64,000 nt of DNA from Cellvibrio japonicus Ueda107 (GCF_000019225.1 NC_010995.1:2178501-2242500); one strand, 5' to 3'; shown: positions 1 to 9,660, numbered from the stretch's first letter. Program-made: numbers and translations. The notes: generated by a model from the sequence alone, not told the origin.

Positions 1-3000
1 CGCGCCCCACATATTCAGCCAATCCATCGGCATTCAAACGCACCAGATCACCGGTTCGATACAAACGCCCGGCAATATCGAAAGGGTTGGGAATAAATCG
101 CTCTGCAGTCAGGTCCAGCCGGCCATGGTAACCACGGGCGACACCCAGTCCCCCGATATACAGTTCACCGGTAGCACCGGCAGGTACCGGCATCAGGTTA
201 TCGTCGAGGATATAGGCAACCCGCTCTCCCACCGCCTTACCAATGGGTAGTGTCGCTGTTCCCTGGCGGACGCTATCACCGACAGGGGCTGCCAACGGCA
301 TTACCACCGTTTCTGTCGGCCCATATGCGTTAAAAAAATACGCAGGCTGAAACGCCCGGCTCATCGCTTGCCAATGTTCCGGGGTCAGTGCCTCACCGCC
401 GGTAATACACAGGCGCACCGATGAAAACGCATTTTCCTTCACCGCCCGATGATCCATTACCCATTGGGCCAGCTGGCTGCCATAGCCTGGAGTCAAGCCC
501 AGAATCGTGACCTTATGTTCCGCAATCAGCGAGGCAATCTCTTCTACTGCCCATTGTCCCTGGCGGCGCAACACCACGCGGGCCCCGCATAACAGGGCAG
601 TCAATAAGCGCTCGCTGGCCGCATCGAAATTGATGGAATAAAAATGCAGCTCGCAGTCGTCGTCACGCATACCGAAGGTATCAATTACCGCCTGGCAGTG
701 CATGGCCAATGGCCCATGGTCAACGACCACCCCCTTGGGCTTGCCCGTGGAGCCGGAGGTATAGATCAAATAGGCTTGATGCCGGGGCTGGGTCAGGCTG
801 GCAGGTGCGCTGTCCGGATAATGAGCGAGGGCCACGCTGTCATCCTCCAGGCACCAGCGATTGACCTCGGCTGGCAATTCACCCATGGTGTCAAACAGGG
901 CGCGATAGCCCAGTAGCATCACAATGCCGCTGTCTTCGATGATGTAGTGCAGTCGCTCCCGGGGATATTCCGGATCCAGCGGCACGTAAGCTGCACCCGA
1001 CTTGAGTATGGCTAACAGCCCAATCACCATCTCAAAAGAGCGCTCCAGAGCCAGTCCTACCCGCTGTTCCGGTTGTATTCCTTGCGCGCGCAGCCAATGG
1101 GCCAGGCGATTGGCGCGGCGCTCCAGTTCGCCGTAACAGAGCGTTTCGCCATCCATGATTAACGCAATCGCTTCAGGCGCGGATGCAGCCCGCTGGGCAA
1201 ACCTGTCCTGCACAGGGATTAGCTCGCTATGGCTGACGGCATCGACCGGGGATGGGTTCAAGCACGCAAGGAGTTGCGCCTGTTCAGCGCTGTTAAATAA
1301 GGGGAGAGAGGCCACTGCCTGTTGGGGATCACCAATCATCGCCGCGAGCAGGTTGCGCCAGTGATCAGCCATGGCAGCAATGCGCGGCTCATCAAACAGA
1401 TCACGGCTATAGGTTAGGCAACATCCCAAGCGGCCATCGAGATCGGTGACCTCCAGGTTGAGGTCAAATTTAATGGCCCTGGCATCGTTGACAATGTATT
1501 CAACAGTCATACCTGCCAATTCACGGGTTTGCTGGAACTGCCAACGCTGCACGTTGCACATAACCTGGAACAGCGGGTTATAGGCGGCACTGCGCTGTGG
1601 CTGCAAGGCATCCACCACTTGTTCAAAAGGCAGATCCTGATGGGATTGCCCCTCGATGACTGTGCGCCGCACCTGGTCCAGCAGCTCTGACACTTTCATC
1701 TCAGCGCGCACCTGGCAACGCAACACCTGGGTGTTCAGGAATGCGCCGATCAGCCCTTCGCTCTCGGGGCGAATACGGTTGGCCACCGGTACACCAATAC
1801 GCAGATCGTCCTGACCGCTGTAGCGGTATAGCAACAGCGCCAAAGCCGCCGTAACCGTCATAAACAATGTAGTGCCACGGGTTGCATTAAACGCGTGAAC
1901 ACGGGCGGCCAGCTCATCGGGCAGATCGAAGCGATAAAGCTCGCCGCGGTGGCTTTGTACCGCAGGTCGGGGGCGGTCAGCGGGTAACTCCAATAGCGGG
2001 TGTTCAGTGCCCAATTGTTCACGCCAATAATCAAGCTGGCGTTCGCGCTCACCGGACTCCAGCCAGCGCCGTTGCCATACGCTGTAATCCAGGTATTGCA
2101 CCGGCAATGGCGCCAATGGCGATGGCAAGCCAGCGGCAAATGCTTCATACAATAGAGCCAGTTCACGGGCGAAGATATCCATCGCCCACCCCTCAGTCAC
2201 AATATGGTGCAAGGTCAGCACCAGATAATGTTCCTGGTCACTGAACCTGATCGAATGGGCGCGCAGCAGCGGCCCCTGCTCCAGGTCAAAAGGCTGATGT
2301 GCCTCCCGGTCTGCCAGTGCCGCTAACCGCGCCTGGCGATCAGCGGGCTCCAGGTGAGCAAGATCATGCCTGGCCAACCTAACGTCTGACCTGTCCCTCA
2401 CTTGCTGTACCGGAACGCCATCGACTTCAGGAAAGGTAGTACGCAAGGTTTCATGGCGCTCAATGAGCGCCTGCAGAGCCAAATCCAGGGCATCCACATC
2501 CAGCGCCCCGTTAAACCGCGCCATACCGCCGACGTTATACGCGGGACTCTCAGGCTCCAGATGCCACAGGAACCATAAGCGTTGCTGGGAGTAAGACAAG
2601 GGGATGGGTTGATGCCGATCCACCGTCTCAATCGGCGGCTGGCGATTGATCTCACCTGCCTGCCTGGCGCGTGCTACCACAGTCGCAAAAGCCCGTAATT
2701 CACTGGCGTCAAAGAGCGCCTTGAGCGGAAGTGTCACATTACAGCGCTGACGGGTACGCGCCACAATCTGGGTAGCCAATAGCGAATGCCCGCCCAGCGC
2801 AAAAAAATCATCAGCCAGGCCAATATCGGGCAGGCTTAAGACCTCCTGCCAAATAGCTGCAATCTGTTGCTCAAGCGGCGTGACCGGCGCGATATACTCA
2901 CGTCGCTGCCAGCCAGGCAGTGGCAAACCCTGGTAGTCCACTTTGCCACTGGACAATAACGGCATCTCATCCAGCGGAATCAATTGGGCCGGAACCATAT

Positions 3001-6000
3001 AATCTGGTAACACTTGTTTGAGTGCCTGCTTCAGCGAATCTGGAGCAATGCCCCGGCCTTTTTCCAGGGTGTAATAAGCCAGCAGTTGCTGGTCGCCATT
3101 GGCCCTGGTGTGTACCTGAACCGCGGCCTGCCGGATACCCGCCATCTCACACAAGCGAGCCTCTATTTCCCCCGGTTCAATACGAAACCCGCGCAGTTTC
3201 ACTTGTCGATCCAAGCGCCCGAGGAACACCAGGGCACCATCGGTATGCCAAAGCGCTCCATCGCCAGAGCGATATAAGCGCGCCCCTGCATTCGTGTCGT
3301 CGGCATAGGGATCGGGAACAAATCGCTGCGCTGTCTGCGCCGGGCTCCCCAGATATCCCCGGGCAAGCCCTGCTCCGCCAATACACAGCTCGCCTGCAAC
3401 ACCAGGGGGTACTTGCGCAAACTCGCCGTCCAGCACCCGGCAACAAGTCCCGGACAGCGGCCTGCCAATCGGTGAGAATTCCGTATCGTCTTTTTGGCAT
3501 TGCCAGTAGGTAGCGTTGATAGCGGCCTCGGTTGGGCCATAGCGGTTGTGCAGTGTCACCTGAGGCAATACATCCAGCACACGGTCGCGCAGTGCGGGCG
3601 ACAATACTTCTCCACCGGAAAACAGCAGGCGCAACGAGTGGCAATTCGCTGCATCGGGCTGCTCAATGAATTGCTGCAGCAGCGATGGCACAAAATGCAA
3701 TACGCTGACATGTTCCCTGATAACCCACTCCAATAACCGGTATGGATCGCGCTGGTCCCCTACCCCGGGCAATACCAGGCGGGCACCGGCAAGTAATGGC
3801 CAGAAACATTCCCACACGGACACATCGAAGGTCAGCGGTGCCTTTTGCAGCAGGACATCCTCACTCGTCAAGGCATAGGTGGCTTGCATCCAGGCCAGCC
3901 GCTCCCCCATTGCGCCCCGGCTGACACCCACGGCCTTGGGACGGCCAGTGGAACCGGAGGTATGAATGACATAGGCCAGGTGATGGTCGTGCAAATCCAC
4001 AACTGGCGGGGTCACCGGCCAGTTAGCCAACTCTAGTGTGGCCAGATCAATGCTGATCGCCCTGCTGAGTCCCTCCGGAGCAGCGCCTGAAGTAAGCAAT
4101 AGCGTCGCACCGGTATTGCGCAACATGTCATTGAGCCTGGCGATGGGATACTCCCTATCCAGTGGCACATAAGCTCCCCCGGCCTTTAAGATCCCCAAGA
4201 TTGCGCTCAACATCAGCGGCGAACGCTCAATCAGCACACCTACGCAGACATCCGGCCCGACACCACAATGTTGCAGATAATGGGCCAGGCGATTGGCAGT
4301 CTCATGCAACTGCTGATAACCGATACTCTCGCCTGCCCACTGGATAGCGATGCGTTCAGGGTACAGGGCAGCGGCATGTTCGAGGCCCGCCAACAGCGTG
4401 CTGCTGCGACCCAGTCCAGGTACATGCTCCCAGGTGGATAACTGGCGATACCCGGCAGCATCCAGTAATGACAAATCAGCAATGGCCCGCTGTGGATCAT
4501 CTGCTATTTGCTGCAGCAGGTATTGGAAATGCTCCGCCATACGCACGATGACATCCGCATCAAACAACGACTCCGCATAATCCCAGGACAGGCATAGATT
4601 TCCCTGGTTGTCTTCCTCCGATTGCAATTGCAAATCGCATTTGGCGTGGCGGCTATGCCAGGGCAGCTCTTCCACCGCCAATCCCGGTATGGCGCAGGCC
4701 GCTGCCGGGTCACGCTGCTGGTGGTTGAACATCACATTGAAAGCGACCCCCAGTGCTTCGCTCAGCTGATCAAAGGGAAGGTCTTGATGTGCCTGGGCTG
4801 CCAGCGTGTTAGCTTTTACTGCCGCCAGCATTCCTGTGAAAGCCAGGCGCGGTTCAAACTCACCTTGCAATACCAGGGTGTTAACGAAAAATCCCACCAC
4901 TTGCTGAATCCCGGGCTGATGGCGATTGGCACTGGGGATACCAAGGCGTATCGTTTTTTCACCGCTATAGCGGTACAACAACACGTGGAATGCGGCTAAC
5001 AACACCATAAAAAGTGTGGTGTCGTTATGGTCAGCCAAGGCGCGCAGGCTCTTCGCCAAAGAGGGCCCTATCTTTCGACACAAGCGAGCAGCCAATACCG
5101 GTTCACTATGGCGGTCATTGATATGCTCTCCCGGATGTCGGGTTGGTAGCGGCAGCAGCGCCTGTGTCCCGGCCAACTGTGTTAACCAATAAGTGCGCTG
5201 CTGTTGGGCCTCTTCACTCGCCAACCACTGCTGCTGCCATTCAGCATAGGCTCCATAGGTAACAGCCGGCATAGGCAAGGTGATGGTTTTGCCCTGGTTA
5301 TAGGCGCTGTAGAGCTGGGCCAATTCCGCCATCAGGATATTGGCAGACCAGCCATCCACGATAATGTGGTGAAAGGTGACCAGTAATTGGTGCTCATCAT
5401 CAGCCAACCTTATCAAGGTAACTCGCAGTAAGGGGCCTGTTTCAAGATTGAAAGGAGCCAGGGCCTCTTCCTCCCGGCACTGGCCTGCTCTCTTCTCCCG
5501 CTCGGCGATGGGAAGTCGGGTCAAATCGATAGGATGCACAGGGACATTCTGTTGTCCTGTCACTGACTGATAAGGCACGCCATCGCGTTCAATAAATCGG
5601 GTACGCAATACCTCATGACGCTCCACCAGGGTTTGCAATGCCTGTTGCAGCGCCACCTTGTTAAGCACACCCTGCAGGTGCAAGCCGCCAGGAATGTTAT
5701 AGGCAGCACCTCGCGGATTCAGTTGCCACAAAAACCACAAGCGTTTCTGCCCCGGTGAACACGCAAATTCCGTCTGGTCACTCGCTAAGGGCGGAATAGC
5801 ATTAATGACCGGAGTATTCCCGGCAAGCTGCCTGGAAACCATCATGCTAAACGCATCCAGCCTGGGCACTTCAAACAACTGCCAAACATCCAGGGATAAA
5901 CCTAACCGCTCCCGTAACGCACTGATCATTTGTACGGCGCGAATTGAATTACCACCATTAACAAAGAAATGGGCATTGGGGGCTAAATGCTCCACAGCCA

Positions 6001-7804
6001 ATATGTCACACCAAATAGCCCGAATCATTTCTCCACAGTCCGAGCCGCTGGTGGTTTGGTTATCAGGGATTACCTGTTGTTGCGCTGCTGGATAAAGCGC
6101 ATAAGCGTCCAAACTACCGTCTGCCAATCCAATCCGGCAGGCGGAGCGCTGCAATTTACCACTGGAGGTTTTGGGTAAGGTTCCGGGGTTAAGCAGCGCA
6201 ACTTGCTGCGGCACCTCTTGAAATACTTCTGCCACCACCTGCCGAATGCTGTCGATCAATACCTGGGCTGGCACCAGCCTCTGCAATTTACGACTGATTT
6301 CTGCCGCAATCCCGATACCTTCTTCGCCATTAAAATTGACAGCATAGGCCGCTACCCGCCCTTTCCGTACGACCTCCACTTCTTCTTCAATCGTGCGCTC
6401 GATATCCTGGGGATAGAGGTTATGCCCGCGCACGATCAGCATGTCTTTCAGACGCCCGGTGATGAATAACTCACCCTCACGCAAAAAACCCAAGTCCCCG
6501 GTGCGCAACCAAATGCGGCCATCCAGATTGACAAACGCTTTTGCTGTCGCCTCGGCATTACACCAATAACCATTGGCAATCCCCGGGCCGGATGTCCATA
6601 TTTCGCCGACAACACCATCGGCTAACCCAATTTGGCGAACAGGTTCAACAATGCGAATTTCCTGTCCTGGTTGATGTCGGCCACAGCCAACCAGAGTCGC
6701 TCCCGTTCCAGGGACGGCATGATTGCGCGATAGTGCCTCCCGATCCACCTCCAGGAGTGTCGGTGCCCGCCCACGTTGCCCACCTGTTACAAACAAGGTG
6801 GCCTCAGCCAAACCATAACAGGGAAAGAATTTATCGCTGTTGAAGCCACACCCCGAAAACTTCTCGCTGAACAAGCGCAGGCTGTCTTCACGAATGGGTT
6901 CGGCACCGGAAAACGCCACCTTCCAATTGCTCAAATTGAGCTGTTGTAGTGCTGTCTCACCAATACGCTCGACACACAGGCGATAAGCAAAGTCGGGCCC
7001 GCCGCTGATCGTGCCGCCGTAATGACTAATGGCCTCCAGCCAGCGAACCGGCCGCTCCAAAAAATAATTAGATGACATCAACACACAGGGAATACCACTG
7101 AAAATGGATTGCAGTAGTGAGCCAATCAATCCCATGTCGTGATAAAGCGGCAGCCAACTGACAATCACATCATCATCGCCAATGGCAAAGCTTTGGCGAA
7201 TCATCCATTCATTGGTTACCAAATTATGATGACTGACTTGCACCCCTTTGGGTTGTGCCGTAGAGCCAGAGGTATATTGCAGAAAAGCGATGTCGCCGGG
7301 ATCAATATTGGGTTTCTGCCAACGCTCAGCAATAACACTGTCCAGGGTGTCAACACACAACCACTCCGGAGCATCGGCACCAAGCTTTGCCAAAAGATGC
7401 TGGCCAGCCTCCTGCAATGGTTTGAGCAAAACCGAATCCGTCAATAACAAGCGGGGACGAGCGTCTTCGATAATAGATGCCAGGCGCGCCTGGTGTTGAG
7501 GTCTGACAGATTCTGGTGGATAAGCAGGTACGGCTATAACTTTTGCATATAAGCAACCAAAAAATGCTGCCACATAATCAACCCCACTGGGAAACAGCAG
7601 GATTGCCCTATCACCCGGACTGGCCATGGTTTGTATAACAGCCGCAATTGTTCGCGCCTGCCTATCCAGTTCGTAATAGCTTAGCTGTCTAGCCCCATCC
7701 CCCTGATCATTCAGAAAGTACAGCGCCGTACTGTCCGGCATGTACTCAGCTTTCGCCCGCAATGCATGGGCCAGTGTTAATGGCATTATGAATGAGTCGG
7801 CCAT
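1..7804 (-). CDS. Lipo-NRPS, 5' part (FAAL-ACP-C-A-PCP-C-A, cut at window edge)
   Basis: This is the first 2,600 or so residues of a modular nonribosomal peptide synthetase; the gene continues past base 1. The domain order is read from motifs. A fatty acyl-AMP ligase (YTSGSTAQPKG near residue 176, SGKLQ near its end) is followed by an ACP (GGNS, Ser about 620). Module 1 has a C domain (HHIIVDG, about 812), an A domain (HTSGSTGRPKA, about 1281, ending SSGKVD) and a PCP (GGHSL, Ser about 1674). Module 2 has a C domain with HHIVTEG (about 1866) and an A domain (YTSGSTGKPKG, about 2348). All these motifs lie in one frame, so there is no frameshift. Hand-read specificity codes are DVWHFGRI (nearest to serine-type codes) and DAEGIGAV (no clear match; the acidic third position is seen in some codes for basic residues). 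The FAAL start means a fatty acid primes the peptide, as in PvdL and lipopeptide siderophores. The ATG is preceded by a GGAG site. Confidence 0.93.
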   Translation of the reverse strand, partial: MADSFIMPLTLAHALRAKAEYMPDSTALYFLNDQGDGARQLSYYELDRQARTIAAVIQTMASPGDRAILLFPSGVDYVAAFFGCLYAKVIAVPAYPPESVRPQHQARLASIIEDARPRLLLTDSVLLKPLQEAGQHLLAKLGADAPEWLCVDTLDSVIAERWQKPNIDPGDIAFLQYTSGSTAQPKGVQVSHHNLVTNEWMIRQSFAIGDDDVIVSWLPLYHDMGLIGSLLQSIFSGIPCVLMSSNYFLERPVRWLEAISHYGGTISGGPDFAYRLCVERIGETALQQLNLSNWKVAFSGAEPIREDSLRLFSEKFSGCGFNSDKFFPCYGLAEATLFVTGGQRGRAPTLLEVDREALSRNHAVPGTGATLVGCGRHQPGQEIRIVEPVRQIGLADGVVGEIWTSGPGIANGYWCNAEATAKAFVNLDGRIWLRTGDLGFLREGELFITGRLKDMLIVRGHNLYPQDIERTIEEEVEVVRKGRVAAYAVNFNGEEGIGIAAEISRKLQRLVPAQVLIDSIRQVVAEVFQEVPQQVALLNPGTLPKTSSGKLQRSACRIGLADGSLDAYALYPAAQQQVIPDNQTTSGSDCGEMIRAIWCDILAVEHLAPNAHFFVNGGNSIRAVQMISALRERLGLSLDVWQLFEVPRLDAFSMMVSRQLAGNTPVINAIPPLASDQTEFACSPGQKRLWFLWQLNPRGAAYNIPGGLHLQGVLNKVALQQALQTLVERHEVLRTRFIERDGVPYQSVTGQQNVPVHPIDLTRLPIAEREKRAGQCREEEALAPFNLETGPLLRVTLIRLADDEHQLLVTFHHIIVDGWSANILMAELAQLYSAYNQGKTITLPMPAVTYGAYAEWQQQWLASEEAQQQRTYWLTQLAGTQALLPLPTRHPGEHINDRHSEPVLAARLCRKIGPSLAKSLRALADHNDTTLFMVLLAAFHVLLYRYSGEKTIRLGIPSANRHQPGIQQVVGFFVNTLVLQGEFEPRLAFTGMLAAVKANTLAAQAHQDLPFDQLSEALGVAFNVMFNHQQRDPAAACAIPGLAVEELPWHSRHAKCDLQLQSEEDNQGNLCLSWDYAESLFDADVIVRMAEHFQYLLQQIADDPQRAIADLSLLDAAGYRQLSTWEHVPGLGRSSTLLAGLEHAAALYPERIAIQWAGESIGYQQLHETANRLAHYLQHCGVGPDVCVGVLIERSPLMLSAILGILKAGGAYVPLDREYPIARLNDMLRNTGATLLLTSGAAPEGLSRAISIDLATLELANWPVTPPVVDLHDHHLAYVIHTSGSTGRPKAVGVSRGAMGERLAWMQATYALTSEDVLLQKAPLTFDVSVWECFWPLLAGARLVLPGVGDQRDPYRLLEWVIREHVSVLHFVPSLLQQFIEQPDAANCHSLRLLFSGGEVLSPALRDRVLDVLPQVTLHNRYGPTEAAINATYWQCQKDDTEFSPIGRPLSGTCCRVLDGEFAQVPPGVAGELCIGGAGLARGYLGSPAQTAQRFVPDPYADDTNAGARLYRSGDGALWHTDGALVFLGRLDRQVKLRGFRIEPGEIEARLCEMAGIRQAAVQVHTRANGDQQLLAYYTLEKGRGIAPDSLKQALKQVLPDYMVPAQLIPLDEMPLLSSGKVDYQGLPLPGWQRREYIAPVTPLEQQIAAIWQEVLSLPDIGLADDFFALGGHSLLATQIVARTRQRCNVTLPLKALFDASELRAFATVVARARQAGEINRQPPIETVDRHQPIPLSYSQQRLWFLWHLEPESPAYNVGGMARFNGALDVDALDLALQALIERHETLRTTFPEVDGVPVQQVRDRSDVRLARHDLAHLEPADRQARLAALADREAHQPFDLEQGPLLRAHSIRFSDQEHYLVLTLHHIVTEGWAMDIFARELALLYEAFAAGLPSPLAPLPVQYLDYSVWQRRWLESGERERQLDYWREQLGTEHPLLELPADRPRPAVQSHRGELYRFDLPDELAARVHAFNATRGTTLFMTVTAALALLLYRYSGQDDLRIGVPVANRIRPESEGLIGAFLNTQVLRCQVRAEMKVSELLDQVRRTVIEGQSHQDLPFEQVVDALQPQRSAAYNPLFQVMCNVQRWQFQQTRELAGMTVEYIVNDARAIKFDLNLEVTDLDGRLGCCLTYSRDLFDEPRIAAMADHWRNLLAAMIGDPQQAVASLPLFNSAEQAQLLACLNPSPVDAVSHSELIPVQDRFAQRAASAPEAIALIMDGETLCYGELERRANRLAHWLRAQGIQPEQRVGLALERSFEMVIGLLAILKSGAAYVPLDPEYPRERLHYIIEDSGIVMLLGYRALFDTMGELPAEVNRWCLEDDSVALAHYPDSAPASLTQPRHQAYLIYTSGSTGKPKGVVVDHGPLAMHCQAVIDTFGMRDDDCELHFYSINFDAASERLLTALLCGARVVLRRQGQWAVEEIASLIAEHKVTILGLTPGYGSQLAQWVMDHRAVKENAFSSVRLCITGGEALTPEHWQAMSRAFQPAYFFNAYGPTETVVMPLAAPVGDSVRQGTATLPIGKAVGERVAYILDDNLMPVPAGATGELYIGGLGVARGYHGRLDLTAERFIPNPFDIAGRLYRTGDLVRLNADGLAEYVGR

Positions 7805-8146
7805 AAATCCACTCCGTTAGGATATTTGTCCCGGCCCGCTCAACAATCGCTTTTTTCAACTTCCGTGAAATAGAGAATCGATTGCAAACAAGCCGCTATC
7901 TATTGGCGACAACCCATCGCCAACATGTCAAAACATATTGATAAGGTCTGCGAATGACTGGTGGTGTTACCGCTCAATAACCGGGTTATCAAGACCTTGA
8001 CTATGGACAAGTAACGAAGGTGGGAAAGAAATAATTAGTCGTGTAAAGAGCGAATGCAAATACACGCGACAAAGTCCAAACTGATCAATAAATCGGGGCC
8101 ATTCTGCAACAAAAAATTCATCGTATAGAAAATCAAAAACATGATT
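7805..8146. other. Divergent control region between NRPS and sigma factor
   Basis: About 340 bases without a credible gene separate the leftward NRPS from the rightward sigma factor. The only recognisable element is the Fur box at its right end. I searched the NRPS side for a PvdS-type promoter (TAAAT with a downstream CGT) and found no convincing copy. A short reading frame across 7967-8161 on the minus strand has no homology signal or ribosome-binding site and is treated as chance. Confidence 0.5.
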
Positions 8147-8165
8147 GATAATACTTCTCATTATC
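8147..8165 (+). promoter_or_regulatory. Fur box upstream of the ECF sigma gene
   Basis: The 19-base sequence GATAATACTTCTCATTATC matches the classical Fur box GATAATGATAATCATTATC at 15 of 19 positions, with both GATAAT and CATTATC arms intact. It ends 72 bases before the sigma factor ATG, where a Fur repressor would cover the promoter. Fur with Fe(II) would therefore silence the sigma gene when iron is plentiful. I inferred the role from the match and position. Confidence 0.75.
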
Positions 8166-8237
8166 GATATTATTCTTTTCGCCTATGTATCCGGGCTCTG
8201 GTTATTAAATAAATATTCACTGATATTGGGACAAACT

Positions 8238-8765
8238 ATGCTGGATGCGAGCATTCACACCCCCCCAGCTCCCTGGGTTCAGATTTACACAGAAAATTTG
8301 TCAACGCTGCTCCGGTTTGCCTATAAACTCACTGGCTGTAACCATCAGGCAGAAGATATGGTGCAAGATGCTTTTTTCAGGCTTACGTCTGCTCCGCCAG
8401 TGACGTCTACCAGAATTTCATCCAGCAAGGACCAACTCAATTATCTTTTCCAAATTATTCGCAATCTGGCTATTGATCATTATCGCAAGCAAGTATTAAT
8501 CAATAAACATATCGCCATTGATGCAGAAGAAGATGATATTAATCCCTATGAAATATCCCCACAGAAAATTTACGAGGATCAACGGCTTTTGGAGCAGTTA
8601 TCCACGCTGCTGTCTGAACTACCTGATCGCACCCGCTATGCCTTTGAGCGGCATCGTATATTTGGCATCCCCCAGAAAGAAATTGCTGAAGAATTAGGCG
8701 TCTCTCCTACACTTGTCAACTTCATGATAAGAGATGCACTGATTCACTGCTCCAAGCTTTTTTAA
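8238..8765 (+). CDS. ECF RNA polymerase sigma factor, PvdS/FecI-like (iron starvation)
   Basis: This 175-residue protein has the two ECF sigma regions only. Region 2 spans about 15-90 (FAYKLTGCNHQAEDMVQDAF, then the RNLAIDHYR stretch) and region 4 spans about 120-172 with a helix-turn-helix (QKEIAEELGVSPTLVNFMI). The C-terminal segment is of the PvdS/FecI iron-starvation type. These factors direct polymerase to siderophore synthesis or uptake genes. A longer frame from a TTG at 8145 would add a 31-residue hydrophobic stretch foreign to the family and would overlap the Fur box. The ATG at 8238 has a GGGA site nearby and starts close to region 2. No FecR-type anti-sigma gene lies beside it, as with PvdS. 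Its divergent neighbour, the NRPS, is the likely target. Confidence 0.88.
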   Translation: MLDASIHTPPAPWVQIYTENLSTLLRFAYKLTGCNHQAEDMVQDAFFRLTSAPPVTSTRISSSKDQLNYLFQIIRNLAIDHYRKQVLINKHIAIDAEEDDINPYEISPQKIYEDQRLLEQLSTLLSELPDRTRYAFERHRIFGIPQKEIAEELGVSPTLVNFMIRDALIHCSKLF

Positions 8766-9014
8766 GCGCCATAACACCAATTATTACAATACTTCCGGTG
8801 TGGGCTAGCCAATAGCCTTCCCTGATAAATTGTATTAAATTTTCACCACGTCCATAGGTTGCATAAAGCCACCTGTCACTGAATCCATCCTTCGCCATGT
8901 ATCAGTAATTACCTGGTACTAACCTCGATATGCCTTAAATAATATGGCCCTTCATTCGTTCATAAAGTGAAAACCTATTTTTAGCATCTGCCAATACAGT
9001 ATCGGTAAAGCACA

Positions 9015-9185
9015 ATGCATAGAATAATTAACCTCTTGCTGGGATGGCTAAAATGGTTGGTTTTGGCAGGGGTATTAATCATCATCATTGCCAGTGTTTA
9101 TTTACACAGAAAGCCAGCAATTCACAGTCAAGTTGAACTCATGCCCGAAGCGAAACTGTTACCAAAAGAAATTTCACTAACATAG
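9015..9185 (+). CDS. Small single-pass membrane protein, 56 aa, unknown
   Basis: I do not recognise this small reading frame. It starts MHRIINLLLGWLKW and has one strong transmembrane segment at about residues 15-29 (WLVLAGVLIIIIASV), followed by a basic HRK stop-transfer and a hydrophilic tail rich in Glu, Pro and Lys. Such a layout is rare by chance in this AT-richer gap. The ribosome-binding site (GGTAAAG) is weak. It lies 250 bases after the sigma gene and before a convergent terminator, with no sign of an operon. It may be a real small membrane protein or a chance frame. Confidence 0.4.
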   Translation: MHRIINLLLGWLKWLVLAGVLIIIIASVYLHRKPAIHSQVELMPEAKLLPKEISLT

Positions 9186-9247
9186 GTATCACACGGTTAT
9201 TTTATTTTTTTCCGCAATGGCGATAATCCAAATAGTAATGACCCCAT

Positions 9248-9274
9248 AAAAAAAGAAGCAGCCTTGGCTGCTTC
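9248..9274 (-). terminator. Intrinsic terminator of the pilZ/malQ/GH57/glgC unit
   Basis: GAAGCAGCC, a two-base loop and GGCTGCTTC form a perfect 9-bp stem. On the minus strand it is followed by seven U residues. It lies 24 bases beyond the PilZ-gene stop codon. Confidence 0.88.
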
Positions 9275-9297
9275 GCGAAATCGGGCTAGTCGCTGCG

Positions 9298-9660
9298 TCA
9301 GGCATTGGCGACCATGGCGTACAGTTCGCTTTCTTTCGGGGTTACCGGTGCGGCATGCAATAAATCCATTAGCTGTGCAGCCTGTTCCTCATCCAATGCA
9401 TCCAATTCCATACCAAAACCACCGTCATTGGTATGGATAACAATCGCATCATAGCGATAACGATGCAATTTATGCGAATTGCGATAAGCCAGAATCTCAA
9501 TGCCCAGTTGCTGCAAGGGTTTAATGCCGACCAAATCTGATTCAACAAACAAGCCGTAACGATTGCCATTTTTAATACGGCCAATGGCTACGGGAAGTTG
9601 ATATTTATAGATAAGTATTTTGATATCGGCCGGATAACGCTCGCTGCATCTGTGTTCCAT
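9298..9660 (-). CDS. PilZ-like domain protein
   Basis: This 120-residue protein looks like a single PilZ-type beta-barrel. Near the N-terminus it has an RxxxR element (RCSER, residues 4-8), and further on a degenerate second motif (NGNRYGLFVE) in place of the usual D/NxSxxG. These two motifs bind cyclic-di-GMP in canonical PilZ domains. The serine of the second motif is replaced by asparagine, so binding is likely but unproven. The gene begins 40 bases after malQ on the same strand with no terminator between, and the terminator at 9248-9274 closes the unit. It is therefore probably co-transcribed with the glycogen genes. Confidence 0.7.
   Translation of the reverse strand: MEHRCSERYPADIKILIYKYQLPVAIGRIKNGNRYGLFVESDLVGIKPLQQLGIEILAYRNSHKLHRYRYDAIVIHTNDGGFGMELDALDEEQAAQLMDLLHAAPVTPKESELYAMVANA

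Noticed and set aside
3022..3644. Overlapping open frames of 113 to 163 residues on both strands inside the NRPS
   Set aside because: The NRPS motifs run in a single frame through this stretch; the others are Arg/Pro/Ala-rich shadows.
7805..7960. PvdS-type promoter (TAAAT...CGT) before the NRPS
   Set aside because: No adequate match was found on the minus strand, so the sigma-to-NRPS link stays inferred from position.
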